Shown piece after piece: positions 1-4,964 of a stretch of 6,057 bases of DNA. The DNA is taken from the NCBI GenBank assembly GCA_018457305.1, contig JAGYHM010000071.1, positions 1 through 6,057 of the forward strand, read 5' to 3'. Under the pieces are notes generated by a model, which had not been told where the DNA came from, made no database searches, and saw only the letters and a list, made by a program, of their open reading frames with translations. The position numbers and the translations under genes are program-made. Source of the stretch: Fusobacterium sp. (GTDB taxonomy: Bacteria; Fusobacteriota; Fusobacteriia; Fusobacteriales; Fusobacteriaceae). Numbering within the stretch: position 1 is the stretch's first letter; the number at the start of each line of letters is the position of its first letter.

Positions 1-6
1 ATTTTT

Positions 7-11
7 GGAGG
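7..11 (+). promoter_or_regulatory. RBS that sets the start of the Asp23-family gene
   Basis: GGAGG lies 8 bases before the ATG at position 20. This makes that ATG the start rather than the in-frame TTG at position 5, which overlaps the Shine-Dalgarno itself and has no site of its own. Confidence 0.8.
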
Positions 12-19
12 TGTTTATA

Positions 20-394
20 ATGTCAGAATTAGGAAATATAAGAATAGCAGAGGATGTTGTAAAAAGTATTGCAGCAAGAGCTTGCTTGGAAGTTGAAGGA
101 GTTTATAAATTATCAGGTGGAGTCGTAGGAGAAGTTAGCAAAATTTTAGGAAAGAAAAAATCTGCTAACGGAGTTAAGGTTGAAGTTGGAGAAAAAGAAT
201 GCAGTGTTGAAGTTTTTGTAATTATTGAATATGGTTATAAAATTCCAGAAGTTGCAGTTCAAGTTCAAAAAGCAGTTTTAGAAAATATTTCAACTTACAC
301 AGGATTAAAAGTTGTTGAAGTTAATGTGTATATTCAAAATATAAAAATGGAAGAAGAAAAACACGAAGTGGCGGAAGTAGAAGAAGAATTCTAG
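20..394 (+). CDS. Asp23/Gls24 family envelope stress protein
   Basis: Small acidic cytoplasmic protein of 124 residues in the Asp23/Gls24 (YqhY-like) family. It opens with the family pattern IRIAEDVVKSIAARACLEVE (residues 7-26), followed by a GVYKLSGG turn. A beta-rich core with VEVFVIIEYG and a C-terminal VVEVNVYIQNI strand come next, and a Glu-rich tail ends it. There is no signal peptide or membrane helix. Family members act in cell-envelope or alkaline stress and in some Firmicutes affect fatty-acid synthesis. Asp23 of Staphylococcus is held at the membrane by AmaP, and an AmaP-like gene follows here after 11 bases, with its RBS overlapping this stop codon. Family assignment is confident from the motifs and the operon. 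The exact physiological role in this organism is inferred. Confidence 0.9.
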   Translation: MSELGNIRIAEDVVKSIAARACLEVEGVYKLSGGVVGEVSKILGKKKSANGVKVEVGEKECSVEVFVIIEYGYKIPEVAVQVQKAVLENISTYTGLKVVEVNVYIQNIKMEEEKHEVAEVEEEF

Positions 395-405
395 GAGGGA
401 TTTTA

Positions 406-948
406 ATGGTAAATAAAATAGTATTTTTCTTTGCTTGGCTAGGAATATTTATTCTTTCAGTTTTAGGAATAAATTTTATTTTACTTCCCGGTGAATTTGC
501 TTTTTCTTCAAATGCAATAAGTTTGGAAAGATTTTCATTGTTTGATTTAAAAATGGTTGTTGTAGCAATTTGTGTAGTTTATATATTGCTATGTATTTAT
601 AGAGTTATTTCTCTATTTGAAAGAAAAAAAGAATATGTTAAAAAAACTGAAAATGGAGTAATAAAAATTTCTAATGCAACTATAAATTCTTATGTAGTTG
701 AATTTTTAAAGAAAGATTCTGATATAGGAAAAGTTAAGGTTACTTCTGGTGGAAGTAGCAAGAATTTTTGTGTTCGTGTGAAGATGCAAATTCTTCATCA
801 ACTTAATATTGCAGAAAAAATAAGTGAAGTTCAAAATAAAGTTAAAGAAAATTTGAATGAAAGTTTGGGAATAGAAGTTAAAGATGTGTTGATAAGTATA
901 TCTAATATTTCTACAAAAGAAAAAGTAAATAAAGCAGAGGCGAATTAG
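406..948 (+). CDS. amaP: AmaP-like alkaline shock response membrane anchor protein
   Basis: Membrane protein of 180 residues with two predicted helices, about residues 5-27 (FFFAWLGIFILSVLGINFIL) and 49-70 (KMVVVAICVVYILLCIYRVI). A Lys/Arg-rich stretch follows (ERKKEYVKK), then a soluble C-terminal domain of about 105 residues with alternating strands (VKVTSGGSSKNFCVRVKMQI). This hairpin-plus-cytoplasmic-domain layout, and the position between an Asp23 gene and a DUF2273 gene, match AmaP, which anchors Asp23 to the membrane. The start is the ATG 6 bases after AGGAGGG (393-399), a site that overlaps the upstream stop codon, so translation may be coupled. Sequence similarity within AmaP is weak, so the call leans on topology and context. 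Confidence 0.75.
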   Translation: MVNKIVFFFAWLGIFILSVLGINFILLPGEFAFSSNAISLERFSLFDLKMVVVAICVVYILLCIYRVISLFERKKEYVKKTENGVIKISNATINSYVVEFLKKDSDIGKVKVTSGGSSKNFCVRVKMQILHQLNIAEKISEVQNKVKENLNESLGIEVKDVLISISNISTKEKVNKAEAN

Positions 949-950
949 TT

Positions 951-1175
951 ATGTCTGAAAATTTGATAGAAAATTTAATAGAAAGTATTGTAAATAATTG
1001 GAAAAAATATTTTGGTTGTGTATTAGGATTTATAGTTGGGATTACTATAATGAAATATGGAATAGTAAGAGCTTTAATAATATTTTTGTTTGCCTTCATA
1101 GGTTATAAATTAGGAGATAAGGCTTTTACAAGAAAAATCAAAAAAAATATAATGAATAGACTAAAGGAAGATTAA
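951..1175 (+). CDS. DUF2273 family small membrane protein
   Basis: A 74-residue protein with a short charged N-terminus, two closely spaced hydrophobic segments (about 20-37 and 38-54, joined around KYGIVRA) and a basic tail (FTRKIKKNIMNRLKED). The Gly pattern GCVLGFIVGITI and FIGYKLGDK is typical of DUF2273, a small protein that accompanies Asp23 and AmaP in Gram-positive alkaline-shock operons. It starts 2 bases after the amaP stop, with AGAGG (936-940) inside the end of amaP as its RBS. Its biochemical function is not known. It probably sits with AmaP in the membrane as part of the same complex, which is inference from operon structure. Confidence 0.8.
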   Translation: MSENLIENLIESIVNNWKKYFGCVLGFIVGITIMKYGIVRALIIFLFAFIGYKLGDKAFTRKIKKNIMNRLKED

Positions 1176-1181
1176 ACTTAT

Positions 1182-1622
1182 ATGGAAAATAATTTTATAG
1201 AACAAGAAAAATCAAACAAAACTGGTAGAAGATTAGCAAGAGAAGAACTTTTTAAGTTGGTATTTCAATCTGAACTTTTAAAAGAAGATATGAAACAAAT
1301 TTTTGAAAATTATTCAAGAGAAGAAGAAATTATCAAAAATAAGAAAGACTTGGAGTTTATAAAAAAATATGCTGAGGGAATAGCTTTATCTTATGAAGAA
1401 ATAAAAAAAGTTATCAGTGAGAAAATGGAGAACTGGAATTTTGAAAGAATAGGTACAGTGGAAAGAGCATTGCTTATTATGTCTGTGTACGAACTTTTAA
1501 AAGAAGATACTCCACATGAAATTGTTGTTAATGAAGCTGTTGAGCTTGGAAAAGAATATGGGGATACTAAAACATATGAGTTTATAAATGGTGTCTTGGC
1601 AAAAATAATAATAACAAAATAA
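1182..1622 (+). CDS. nusB: Transcription antitermination factor NusB
   Basis: All-helical protein of 146 residues, the normal NusB length. The N-terminal RNA- and NusE-binding region shows the family signature RRLAREELFKLVFQ (residues 16-29). The C-terminal half carries NWNFERIGTVERALLIMSVYEL (84-105 overall), then IVVNEAVELGKEYG (114-127) and the closing FINGVLAKI (134-142). NusB binds boxA RNA together with ribosomal protein S10 and promotes antitermination and correct folding of rRNA transcripts in the cytoplasm. It starts 6 bases after the DUF2273 stop with a modest AAAGGAAG site (1163-1170). It is the last gene of the operon and is followed at once by an intrinsic terminator. Linkage of nusB to an Asp23/YqhY gene is also seen in Firmicutes. 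Confidence 0.95.
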   Translation: MENNFIEQEKSNKTGRRLAREELFKLVFQSELLKEDMKQIFENYSREEEIIKNKKDLEFIKKYAEGIALSYEEIKKVISEKMENWNFERIGTVERALLIMSVYELLKEDTPHEIVVNEAVELGKEYGDTKTYEFINGVLAKIIITK

Positions 1623-1626
1623 ATTT

Positions 1627-1660
1627 AAAAGGAACTATTTATATGGTTCCTTTTATTTTT
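1627..1660 (+). terminator. Intrinsic terminator after nusB
   Basis: Inverted repeat AAAAGGAAC (1627-1635) and GTTCCTTTT (1646-1654). The stem extends inward by a U-G, an A-U and a U-A pair to a 4-base loop, giving 12 bp in all. The T-rich tail TTATTTTT follows. It lies 4 bases after the nusB stop and closes the operon. Confidence 0.9.
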
Positions 1661-1675
1661 AAAAAAATCTTTAAG

Positions 1676-1804
1676 TGTGGGCTTGGGGCGTACTCTACCA
1701 CTTCATTAAGCATCTAAGATTTTCTAAAAGAGCAAAGCTCTTTAAGAAAAACTAAGATAGCCTCTATAAGAAAGGTGAGCAGACCGTTAGGTCGTGGCGA
1801 GCAA
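1676..1804. other. Structured non-coding element upstream of comM
   Basis: About 130 bases between the nusB terminator and comM are clearly richer in G and C than their surroundings and hold no plausible gene. The centre is a long hairpin (1712-1758). To its right is a small perfect hairpin, GACC-GTTA-GGTC (1783-1794). CTCTACCAC (1693-1701) on the left can pair imperfectly with GTGGCGAG (1794-1801) on the right, so the whole may fold as one branched palindrome. A-tracts ending in T flank it on both sides (1661-1668 and 1804-1811), a possible but low-complexity target duplication. Its left end shares GTGGGCTTGGG with the insert inside the downstream helicase gene. It could be a MITE-like repeat or a leader RNA of comM. 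I cannot decide from one copy, and I see no convincing sigma-70 promoter here. Confidence 0.45.
1712..1758. repeat. Long imperfect inverted repeat (22-bp arms)
   Basis: Arms 1712-1733 and 1737-1758 are complementary at 19 of 22 positions around an AAA loop. All three mismatches are A opposite A. The inner part pairs AAAGAGC with GCTCTTT. There is no T-tract on either side, so it is not a normal terminator. Confidence 0.75.
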
Positions 1805-1823
1805 AAAAAATGAAAATTTATTT

Positions 1824-1830
1824 AAGGAGA
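1824..1830 (+). promoter_or_regulatory. RBS that sets the comM start
   Basis: AAGGAGA is followed after 8 bases by the ATG at 1839. The longer in-frame reading from GTG 1794 has no RBS and begins inside the structured element, so ATG 1839 is preferred. Confidence 0.85.
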
Positions 1831-1838
1831 GAATAGAT

Positions 1839-3332
1839 ATGAAAGATAAAATTTTTACATCTAGTTATATTGGAGTTGAACCTTATTTAATAGAAGTTGA
1901 AGTTGATATTTCAAGAGGACTGCCTATGTTTTCTATTATAGGACTTGGAGATACAGCAGTAAATGAAAGTAAATTTAGAGTAAAGGCTGCACTTAAAAAT
2001 TCTGGTTTTGAAGTGAAGCCACAAAAAATTGTTATAAATTTATTTCCAGCAGGAATAAAAAAAGAGGGAGCACAATTTGATTTACCTATTGCACTTGGAA
2101 TTTTAAATGCCCTAGGATTTATAATAGATGAAAGAAAAATTTTAGATAAATATTTATTTGTAGGAGAATTATCATTAGATGGTGGAGTTAGAAAAGTAAA
2201 CGGAGTGATAAACTCTGTTATCTTAGCAAAGGAAAAAGGTTTCAAAGGAATTGTTGTGCCTTGGGATAATAAAGATGAAAGCTCTTTGATTGAGGGAATA
2301 GAAATTATTGCAGTGAAAAATATAAAAGAGGTAATTGATTTTATTGTAGAGAATAAAAAAGAAAAGTTTGAAATTTTTAAACCGATACAAGAAGAAAATA
2401 ATTTAGATTTTTCAGATGTAAAGGCACAGTATTTAGCAAAAAGAGCAATGGAAATTTCAGCAGCAGGTGGGCATAATATTTTACTTATTGGTAGCCCCGG
2501 CTCTGGGAAATCTATGCTTGCAAAAAGAATGCTAGGCATACTGCCAGATATGTCTGAAAAAGAAATTATTGAATGTACAAAAATTCATAGTATCTCTGGG
2601 CAACTAACAGAAAAAAATCCTATCGTTTCAAAAAGGCCAGTTAGAAGTCCACATCATAGTACGACACTTGCTGCCATGGTTGGTGGAGGGAAGAGAGTTA
2701 TTCCCGGAGAAATAAGTTTGGCTAGTGGTGGAATTTTAATTTTAGATGAGATGAGTGAGTTCTCACATTCTGTGTTGGAATCTTTAAGACAACCTTTAGA
2801 GGACGGAAAAGTTTCTATAACTCGTGCAATGTATAGAGTGGAATTCAAATCTAATTTTATTTTGGTTGCTTCAAGTAATCCTTGTCCTTGTGGAATGCTT
2901 TATGAAGATACTTGTAAATGTAGCAGATACGAAATAGAAAGATACACAAAAAAATTATCTGGACCTATCTTAGATAGAATTGATTTGATAATAGAAATGA
3001 AAAGATTAAACGAAGATGAACTCGTAAATGAAAAAAAAGAAGAAACATCAGCGGAAATTAAAAAAAGAGTTGTTGGTGCAAGAGAGATACAGAAAAAAAG
3101 ATTTGGGGAAGATAGGACAAATTCTTCGATGAACCAAAAAGAATTGAAAAAATTTTGTGTGATAACAGAGGAAGATAAAATATTTTTAATTTCAGTTTTA
3201 GAAAATTTAAAAATTTCTGCAAGAGTTTATGACAAAATTTTAAAACTTGCAAGAACGATAGCAGATTTAGATAATTCTGAAAATATTGAAAGAAAACATT
3301 TGCTTGAGGCAATTTCTTTTAGGAGAAAATAA
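1839..3332 (+). CDS. comM: ComM/YifB family Mg-chelatase-like AAA+ ATPase
   Basis: Full-length protein of 497 residues, near the usual 500 or so of the family. The N-terminal ChlI-like domain opens with the hallmark GLPMFSIIGLGDTAVNESKFR and continues through INLFPAGIKKEGAQFDLPIA. The AAA+ core has Walker A GSPGSGKS (residues 218-225), the SPHHST segment, and Walker B GILILDEMSEF (298-308). A Cys cluster SSNPCPCG (345-352) plus C359 and C361 follows, as in other family members, and then SGPILDRIDL. A Mg-chelatase-type C-terminal domain ends at FRRK. In Haemophilus and Vibrio, ComM is a hexameric helicase that promotes branch migration during natural transformation. Homologues occur in many bacteria not known to be competent. 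The gene lies between the nusB terminator and its own terminator at 3435, so it is probably monocistronic. Its promoter is not obvious. Confidence 0.95.
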   Translation: MKDKIFTSSYIGVEPYLIEVEVDISRGLPMFSIIGLGDTAVNESKFRVKAALKNSGFEVKPQKIVINLFPAGIKKEGAQFDLPIALGILNALGFIIDERKILDKYLFVGELSLDGGVRKVNGVINSVILAKEKGFKGIVVPWDNKDESSLIEGIEIIAVKNIKEVIDFIVENKKEKFEIFKPIQEENNLDFSDVKAQYLAKRAMEISAAGGHNILLIGSPGSGKSMLAKRMLGILPDMSEKEIIECTKIHSISGQLTEKNPIVSKRPVRSPHHSTTLAAMVGGGKRVIPGEISLASGGILILDEMSEFSHSVLESLRQPLEDGKVSITRAMYRVEFKSNFILVASSNPCPCGMLYEDTCKCSRYEIERYTKKLSGPILDRIDLIIEMKRLNEDELVNEKKEETSAEIKKRVVGAREIQKKRFGEDRTNSSMNQKELKKFCVITEEDKIFLISVLENLKISARVYDKILKLARTIADLDNSENIERKHLLEAISFRRK

Positions 3333-3336
3333 ATTA

Positions 3337-3392
3337 GGGGCGACCCGCGTCCTTCGTACTGGTCGCCTCTCTTGTGGGGGCTTCGCCCCCAA
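3337..3392. repeat. GC-rich double-hairpin repeat, intergenic copy
   Basis: Two hairpins in tandem just after the comM stop: GGCGACC (3339-3345) with GGTCGCC (3361-3367), then GGGGGC (3376-3381) with GCCCCC (3385-3390) around a TTC loop. The spacing between hairpins is 8 bases. The GC content is far above the local background. Neither hairpin is followed by a T-tract, so this looks like a mobile or extragenic palindromic repeat rather than a terminator. An inverted, related copy lies inside the helicase gene at 5921-5976. Confidence 0.8.
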
Positions 3393-3434
3393 CCCCCCCA
3401 AAATTATTTTTTATAAAATTTAATATTTTTTAAT

Positions 3435-3455
3435 AAGGAGGCTTAGCCTCCTTTT
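3435..3455 (+). terminator. Intrinsic terminator downstream of comM
   Basis: Perfect 8-bp stem AAGGAGGC (3435-3442) and GCCTCCTT (3446-3453) around a TTA loop, running into a T-tract. It is the most likely terminator for comM, about 100 bases past its stop. Confidence 0.85.
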
Positions 3456-3459
3456 TGTT

Positions 3460-3490
3460 TTGAAAAAAATATTTAGTTTTGTGTTATAAT
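3460..3490 (+). promoter_or_regulatory. Promoter, copy 1
   Basis: Perfect -10 TATAAT (3485-3490), extended by an upstream TG (TGTTATAAT). A TTGAAA at 3460-3465 lies 19 bases upstream, a long spacer that the extended -10 may offset. It duplicates the helicase promoter and here would transcribe the decayed gene and the membrane-protein gene at 3740. Confidence 0.7.
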
Positions 3491-3531
3491 AAAAATAAAA
3501 ATATTAGGTGAAACGATATGGGAAAAAATAT

Positions 3532-3749
3532 GAGAAATTAGAAAATTTAGAAACTTTAATTGATAAATGTACAACAGGAGATTTGCAAGAAAAATTGATA
3601 GATGTTCTCAAAAATAATTTTGTACCTAAATATATTTTTATGAATTATCGGGTTTAAATATGATAGAAGTTATATCAAGAGAAGTTTAGACTATTTATGA
3701 ATACTTAGAGAAATATTATAGAAGAGGAGGAAGAAATAGTTGGAGATAA
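3532..3749 (+). pseudogene. Decayed small gene of unknown function
   Basis: A coding-like frame enters from the repeat junction as YEKLENLETLIDKC and runs through QEKLIDVLKNNFVPKYIF, then meets stop 3655-3657. Restoring one T in the T-run at about 3635-3639 shifts it into a frame reading YELSGLNMIEVISREV, a TAG at 3687-3689, then TIYEYLEKYYRRGGRNSWR and stop 3747-3749. One frameshift and one nonsense codon therefore explain the loss of a protein of at least 70 residues. Its real 5' end seems to be cut off at the boundary of the direct repeat. The old stop overlaps the start of the next gene, as in a coupled operon pair. I recognise no family. The alternative is chance open frames in AT-rich DNA. 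Confidence 0.55.
3724..3730 (+). promoter_or_regulatory. Strong RBS for a TTG start
   Basis: GAGGAGG ends 9 bases before TTG 3740. The next in-frame ATG is about 65 codons further in and past both membrane helices, so TTG is the probable start. Confidence 0.75.
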
Positions 3750-4261
3750 AAATTTTTGAAACAGAAAAAAACCTTAGAATAGAAAAAAAATGTAAAAAAG
3801 AACAAAACTTTTGTAGAATAATCTTATTTATAGTTTATACTTATTATGTTTATTCTAATATAAATAATGAAAAATGGTTTATAATTTTCTCACTAATTTT
3901 TATATATATAGCTTATAGAATAATTACATTAAAATATATGTATGAAATTATTTATATTGATAAAGAAAATATTTGTTTTAATACAGGATATAACCAAAAA
4001 ATTTTAAATAGAAAAGATTACCAAAGAAAGTATCCGCTAGAAAGTTTAAAGTTTGTTTATTATTGGATATTTTTAGAACCACGTTATATAACGAGTAAAA
4101 CAGAACGAAAAAATTATTTATCTCGTATACATTTTGACTTTGATGGTGAAAAGAAATATGATAGTTGGGGAGCTTGTATTTCTGTAGAAGAAGCAGGAAA
4201 AATTGTGGAAAGAATAAATAATTTTTTAGAAAAACAAAAAGAAAAAAGTTTTGTGAAATAA
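3740..4261 (+). CDS. Hypothetical two-helix membrane protein
   Basis: A 173-residue protein I do not recognise. A short basic N-terminal part (to about residue 22) is followed by two helices, roughly residues 24-39 (FCRIILFIVYTYYVYS) and 46-64 (WFIIFSLIFIYIAYRIITL). A soluble C-terminal domain of about 105 residues follows, with beta-type stretches (YEIIYIDKENICFNTGY and RIHFDFDGEKKYDSWGACI) and a final amphipathic helix (EEAGKIVERINNFLEKQ). This two-helix plus beta-rich-domain plan resembles bacterial PH-like or YcxB-like membrane proteins, but that is only a structural guess. It starts at TTG, overlaps the tail of a decayed gene, lies between two copies of a 107-bp repeat and converges on a toxin-antitoxin operon. 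All of this suggests accessory cargo. Transcription probably starts at the promoter at 3485. Confidence 0.75.
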   Translation: MEIKIFETEKNLRIEKKCKKEQNFCRIILFIVYTYYVYSNINNEKWFIIFSLIFIYIAYRIITLKYMYEIIYIDKENICFNTGYNQKILNRKDYQRKYPLESLKFVYYWIFLEPRYITSKTERKNYLSRIHFDFDGEKKYDSWGACISVEEAGKIVERINNFLEKQKEKSFVK

Positions 4262-4283
4262 AAAAGAACCAAAAAAGGTTCTT
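4262..4283. terminator. Shared terminator between convergent genes
   Basis: AAGAACC (4264-4270) pairs with GGTTCTT (4277-4283) around a six-base A loop (T on the minus strand). On the minus strand the stem runs into TTTTTATTT, a good terminator for the toxin-antitoxin operon. On the plus strand the tail (AATCTAT) is poor, so termination of the membrane-protein gene would be weaker. The hairpin overlaps the last two bases of the toxin stop codon. Confidence 0.75.
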
Positions 4284-4551
4284 AATCTATATAAATTTCT
4301 TTTCTATGTCCTATATCAATCATAAAGATAAAAAGTTTTTCTTCTCTTATTTCTGCAACTAATCTATAATCTCCAACTCTATATCTCCATAGTCCTTTTA
4401 AATTTCCACTGAGTGCTTTACCATGTATTCTTGGGTCATCTGTGTTGTGAAGATTTTTGATAAGCCAATTTGTTATTAGTCTTGCAACACTTTTATCCAT
4501 TTTTTGTAAAGATTTTTCTGCTTTTTTAGACAAAACTACTTTATATTTCAT
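4282..4551 (-). CDS. RelE/ParE superfamily toxin (RelE-type mRNA interferase)
   Basis: An 89-residue basic protein with the RelE fold signature. It opens with a MKYKVVLSKKAEKSLQKMDK strand and helix, then DPRIHGKALSGNLKGLWRYR (39-58), VGDYRLVAEI (59-68), a LFIFMIDIG strand and the C-terminal HRKEIY (82-87). Positively charged residues corresponding to the RelE active-site set are present (K45, R56, R58, R63, R83), and Y87 sits where the catalytic C-terminal Tyr of RelE is expected. RelE toxins cut mRNA in the ribosomal A site. The start codon shares one base with the antitoxin stop (TAATG), with AGGA about 10 bases upstream inside the antitoxin gene, so translation is coupled. It appears intact. 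ParE-like gyrase action is less likely given the conserved basic residues and the Tyr. Confidence 0.9.
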   Translation of the reverse strand: MKYKVVLSKKAEKSLQKMDKSVARLITNWLIKNLHNTDDPRIHGKALSGNLKGLWRYRVGDYRLVAEIREEKLFIFMIDIGHRKEIYID

Positions 4552-4775
4552 TATAAACCTAATCCTTCAACAACTTTTTCTAATGGTATTCCCTCTTCGT
4601 TTTTTGCTTCTTCCCAAGAACTTAAAATTCTTTTTTCGTTTAATGCTAAATCATCTTCTATCTTATCTAAAATAGTATTTCTTACAAATTCAGATAAACT
4701 TAAATTATTCATTTTCACATAATTTTTTAGTAAATTTATATCTTCTGGGTTCATTCTCAATGAAATAGTAGACAT
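4551..4775 (-). CDS. RelB/DUF6290-type ribbon-helix-helix antitoxin
   Basis: A 74-residue protein. The N-terminal STISLRMNPED strand and the NLSLSEFVRNTILDKIEDD helices (24-42) form a ribbon-helix-helix DNA-binding domain as in RelB-type antitoxins. The C-terminal half has SSWEEAKNEEGIPLEKVVEG, ending GLGL, the usual toxin-wrapping tail of this family. ATG 4775 is chosen as the start because AGGAG lies 8 bases upstream. The in-frame GTG at 4784 would overlap that site. It is the first gene of the operon and overlaps the toxin by one base. Such antitoxins neutralise the toxin and repress their own promoter, and a palindrome sits immediately upstream. Whether it is best named RelB or DUF6290 cannot be settled here. 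Confidence 0.88.
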   Translation of the reverse strand: MSTISLRMNPEDINLLKNYVKMNNLSLSEFVRNTILDKIEDDLALNEKRILSSWEEAKNEEGIPLEKVVEGLGL

Positions 4776-4795
4776 TTTTATCACTCCTTTTACTT

Positions 4796-4811
4796 GTATT
4801 ACTTTTAATAC
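4796..4811. promoter_or_regulatory. Candidate operator of the toxin-antitoxin operon
   Basis: Perfect palindrome GTATTA-CTTT-TAATAC with 6-bp arms and a 4-base spacer. It lies just after the -10 box of the minus-strand promoter and covers the expected transcription start. The position and symmetry suit binding by ribbon-helix-helix antitoxin dimers, which is inferred. Confidence 0.6.
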
Positions 4812-4840
4812 ATTTTATATTTATAGAATAAAAAAGTCAA
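4812..4840 (-). promoter_or_regulatory. Toxin-antitoxin promoter
   Basis: On the minus strand, TTGACT (4840-4835) and TAAAAT (4817-4812) are separated by exactly 17 bases, near-consensus sigma-70 spacing. The antitoxin start follows 36 bases past the -10 box. Confidence 0.8.
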
Positions 4841-4881
4841 GTTTTTTTATATTTAGGGAAGTTAGAAATTGATTTTTTAGT

Positions 4882-4904
4882 AAGGAGGCTTAGCCTTCTT
4901 TTTG
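4882..4904 (+). terminator. Orphan forward terminator (duplicate of the comM terminator)
   Basis: AAGGAGGC and GCCTTCTT around TTA, followed by TTTG. The single change from copy 1 turns a G-C pair into a G-U wobble, so the stem is kept. No forward gene precedes it, because the adjacent operon runs the other way. Confidence 0.75.
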
Positions 4905-4906
4905 TT

Positions 4907-4937
4907 TTGAAAAAAATATTTAGTTTTGTGTTATAAT
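4907..4937 (+). promoter_or_regulatory. Helicase gene promoter
   Basis: Extended -10 TGTTATAAT (TATAAT at 4932-4937) with TTGAAA at 4907-4912, spacer 19. The RBS AGGTGA (4953-4958) and the helicase ATG at 4965 follow. The box is identical to copy 1. Confidence 0.75.
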
Positions 4938-4964
4938 AAAAATAAAAATGTTAGGTGAAACGAT

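Larger units (their letters stand above)
3425..3531 (+). repeat. 107-bp direct repeat, copy 1 (terminator, promoter, RBS, helicase start)
   Basis: Matches 4872-4978 without gaps at a constant offset of 1447, with three substitutions by hand count (at 3433, 3450 and 3503). It contains an intrinsic terminator, a promoter, an AGGTGA RBS and ATGGGAAAAAATAT, the first bases of the helicase gene. Beyond 3531 the copies diverge. Here the helicase start reads only seven codons (MGKNMRN) to a TAG at 3539-3541, so the start is vestigial. Confidence 0.92.

Noticed and set aside
5..19. TTG start five codons before the chosen Asp23 start
   Set aside because: It lies within the Shine-Dalgarno that serves ATG 20 and has no RBS of its own in the window.
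1677..1701. tRNA-like D-arm on the minus strand (GTGGTAGAGTA)
   Set aside because: No acceptor stem, anticodon arm or T-arm (GGTTCGAATC-type) can be built around it.
1794..1838. GTG start extending comM by 15 residues
   Set aside because: There is no RBS, the extension lies partly in the structured element, the extra residues do not resemble the family N-terminus, and ATG 1839 has AAGGAGA at ideal spacing.
1883..2539. 218-codon reverse frame inside comM
   Set aside because: It is antisense to strongly conserved family motifs, with no RBS or codon logic of its own. The other reverse frames at 911-1099, 2654-2848, 3058-3312, 4931-5152 and 5759-6004 are likewise shadows, as is the forward frame 4457-4675 across the toxin pair.
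3375..3391. GGGGGC-TTC-GCCCCC hairpin as the comM terminator
   Set aside because: It is followed by ACCCCCCC rather than T residues on the plus strand, and it belongs to the double-hairpin repeat. The hairpin at 3435 with a T-tract is the better terminator.
3508..3657. GTG-started 49-codon ORF across the repeat junction
   Set aside because: It has no RBS, and it starts inside the repeat in a frame different from the real helicase start. It is better explained as the first frame of a decayed gene.
4776..4784. GTG start extending the antitoxin by three residues
   Set aside because: The GTG overlaps the AGGAG site that serves ATG 4775.
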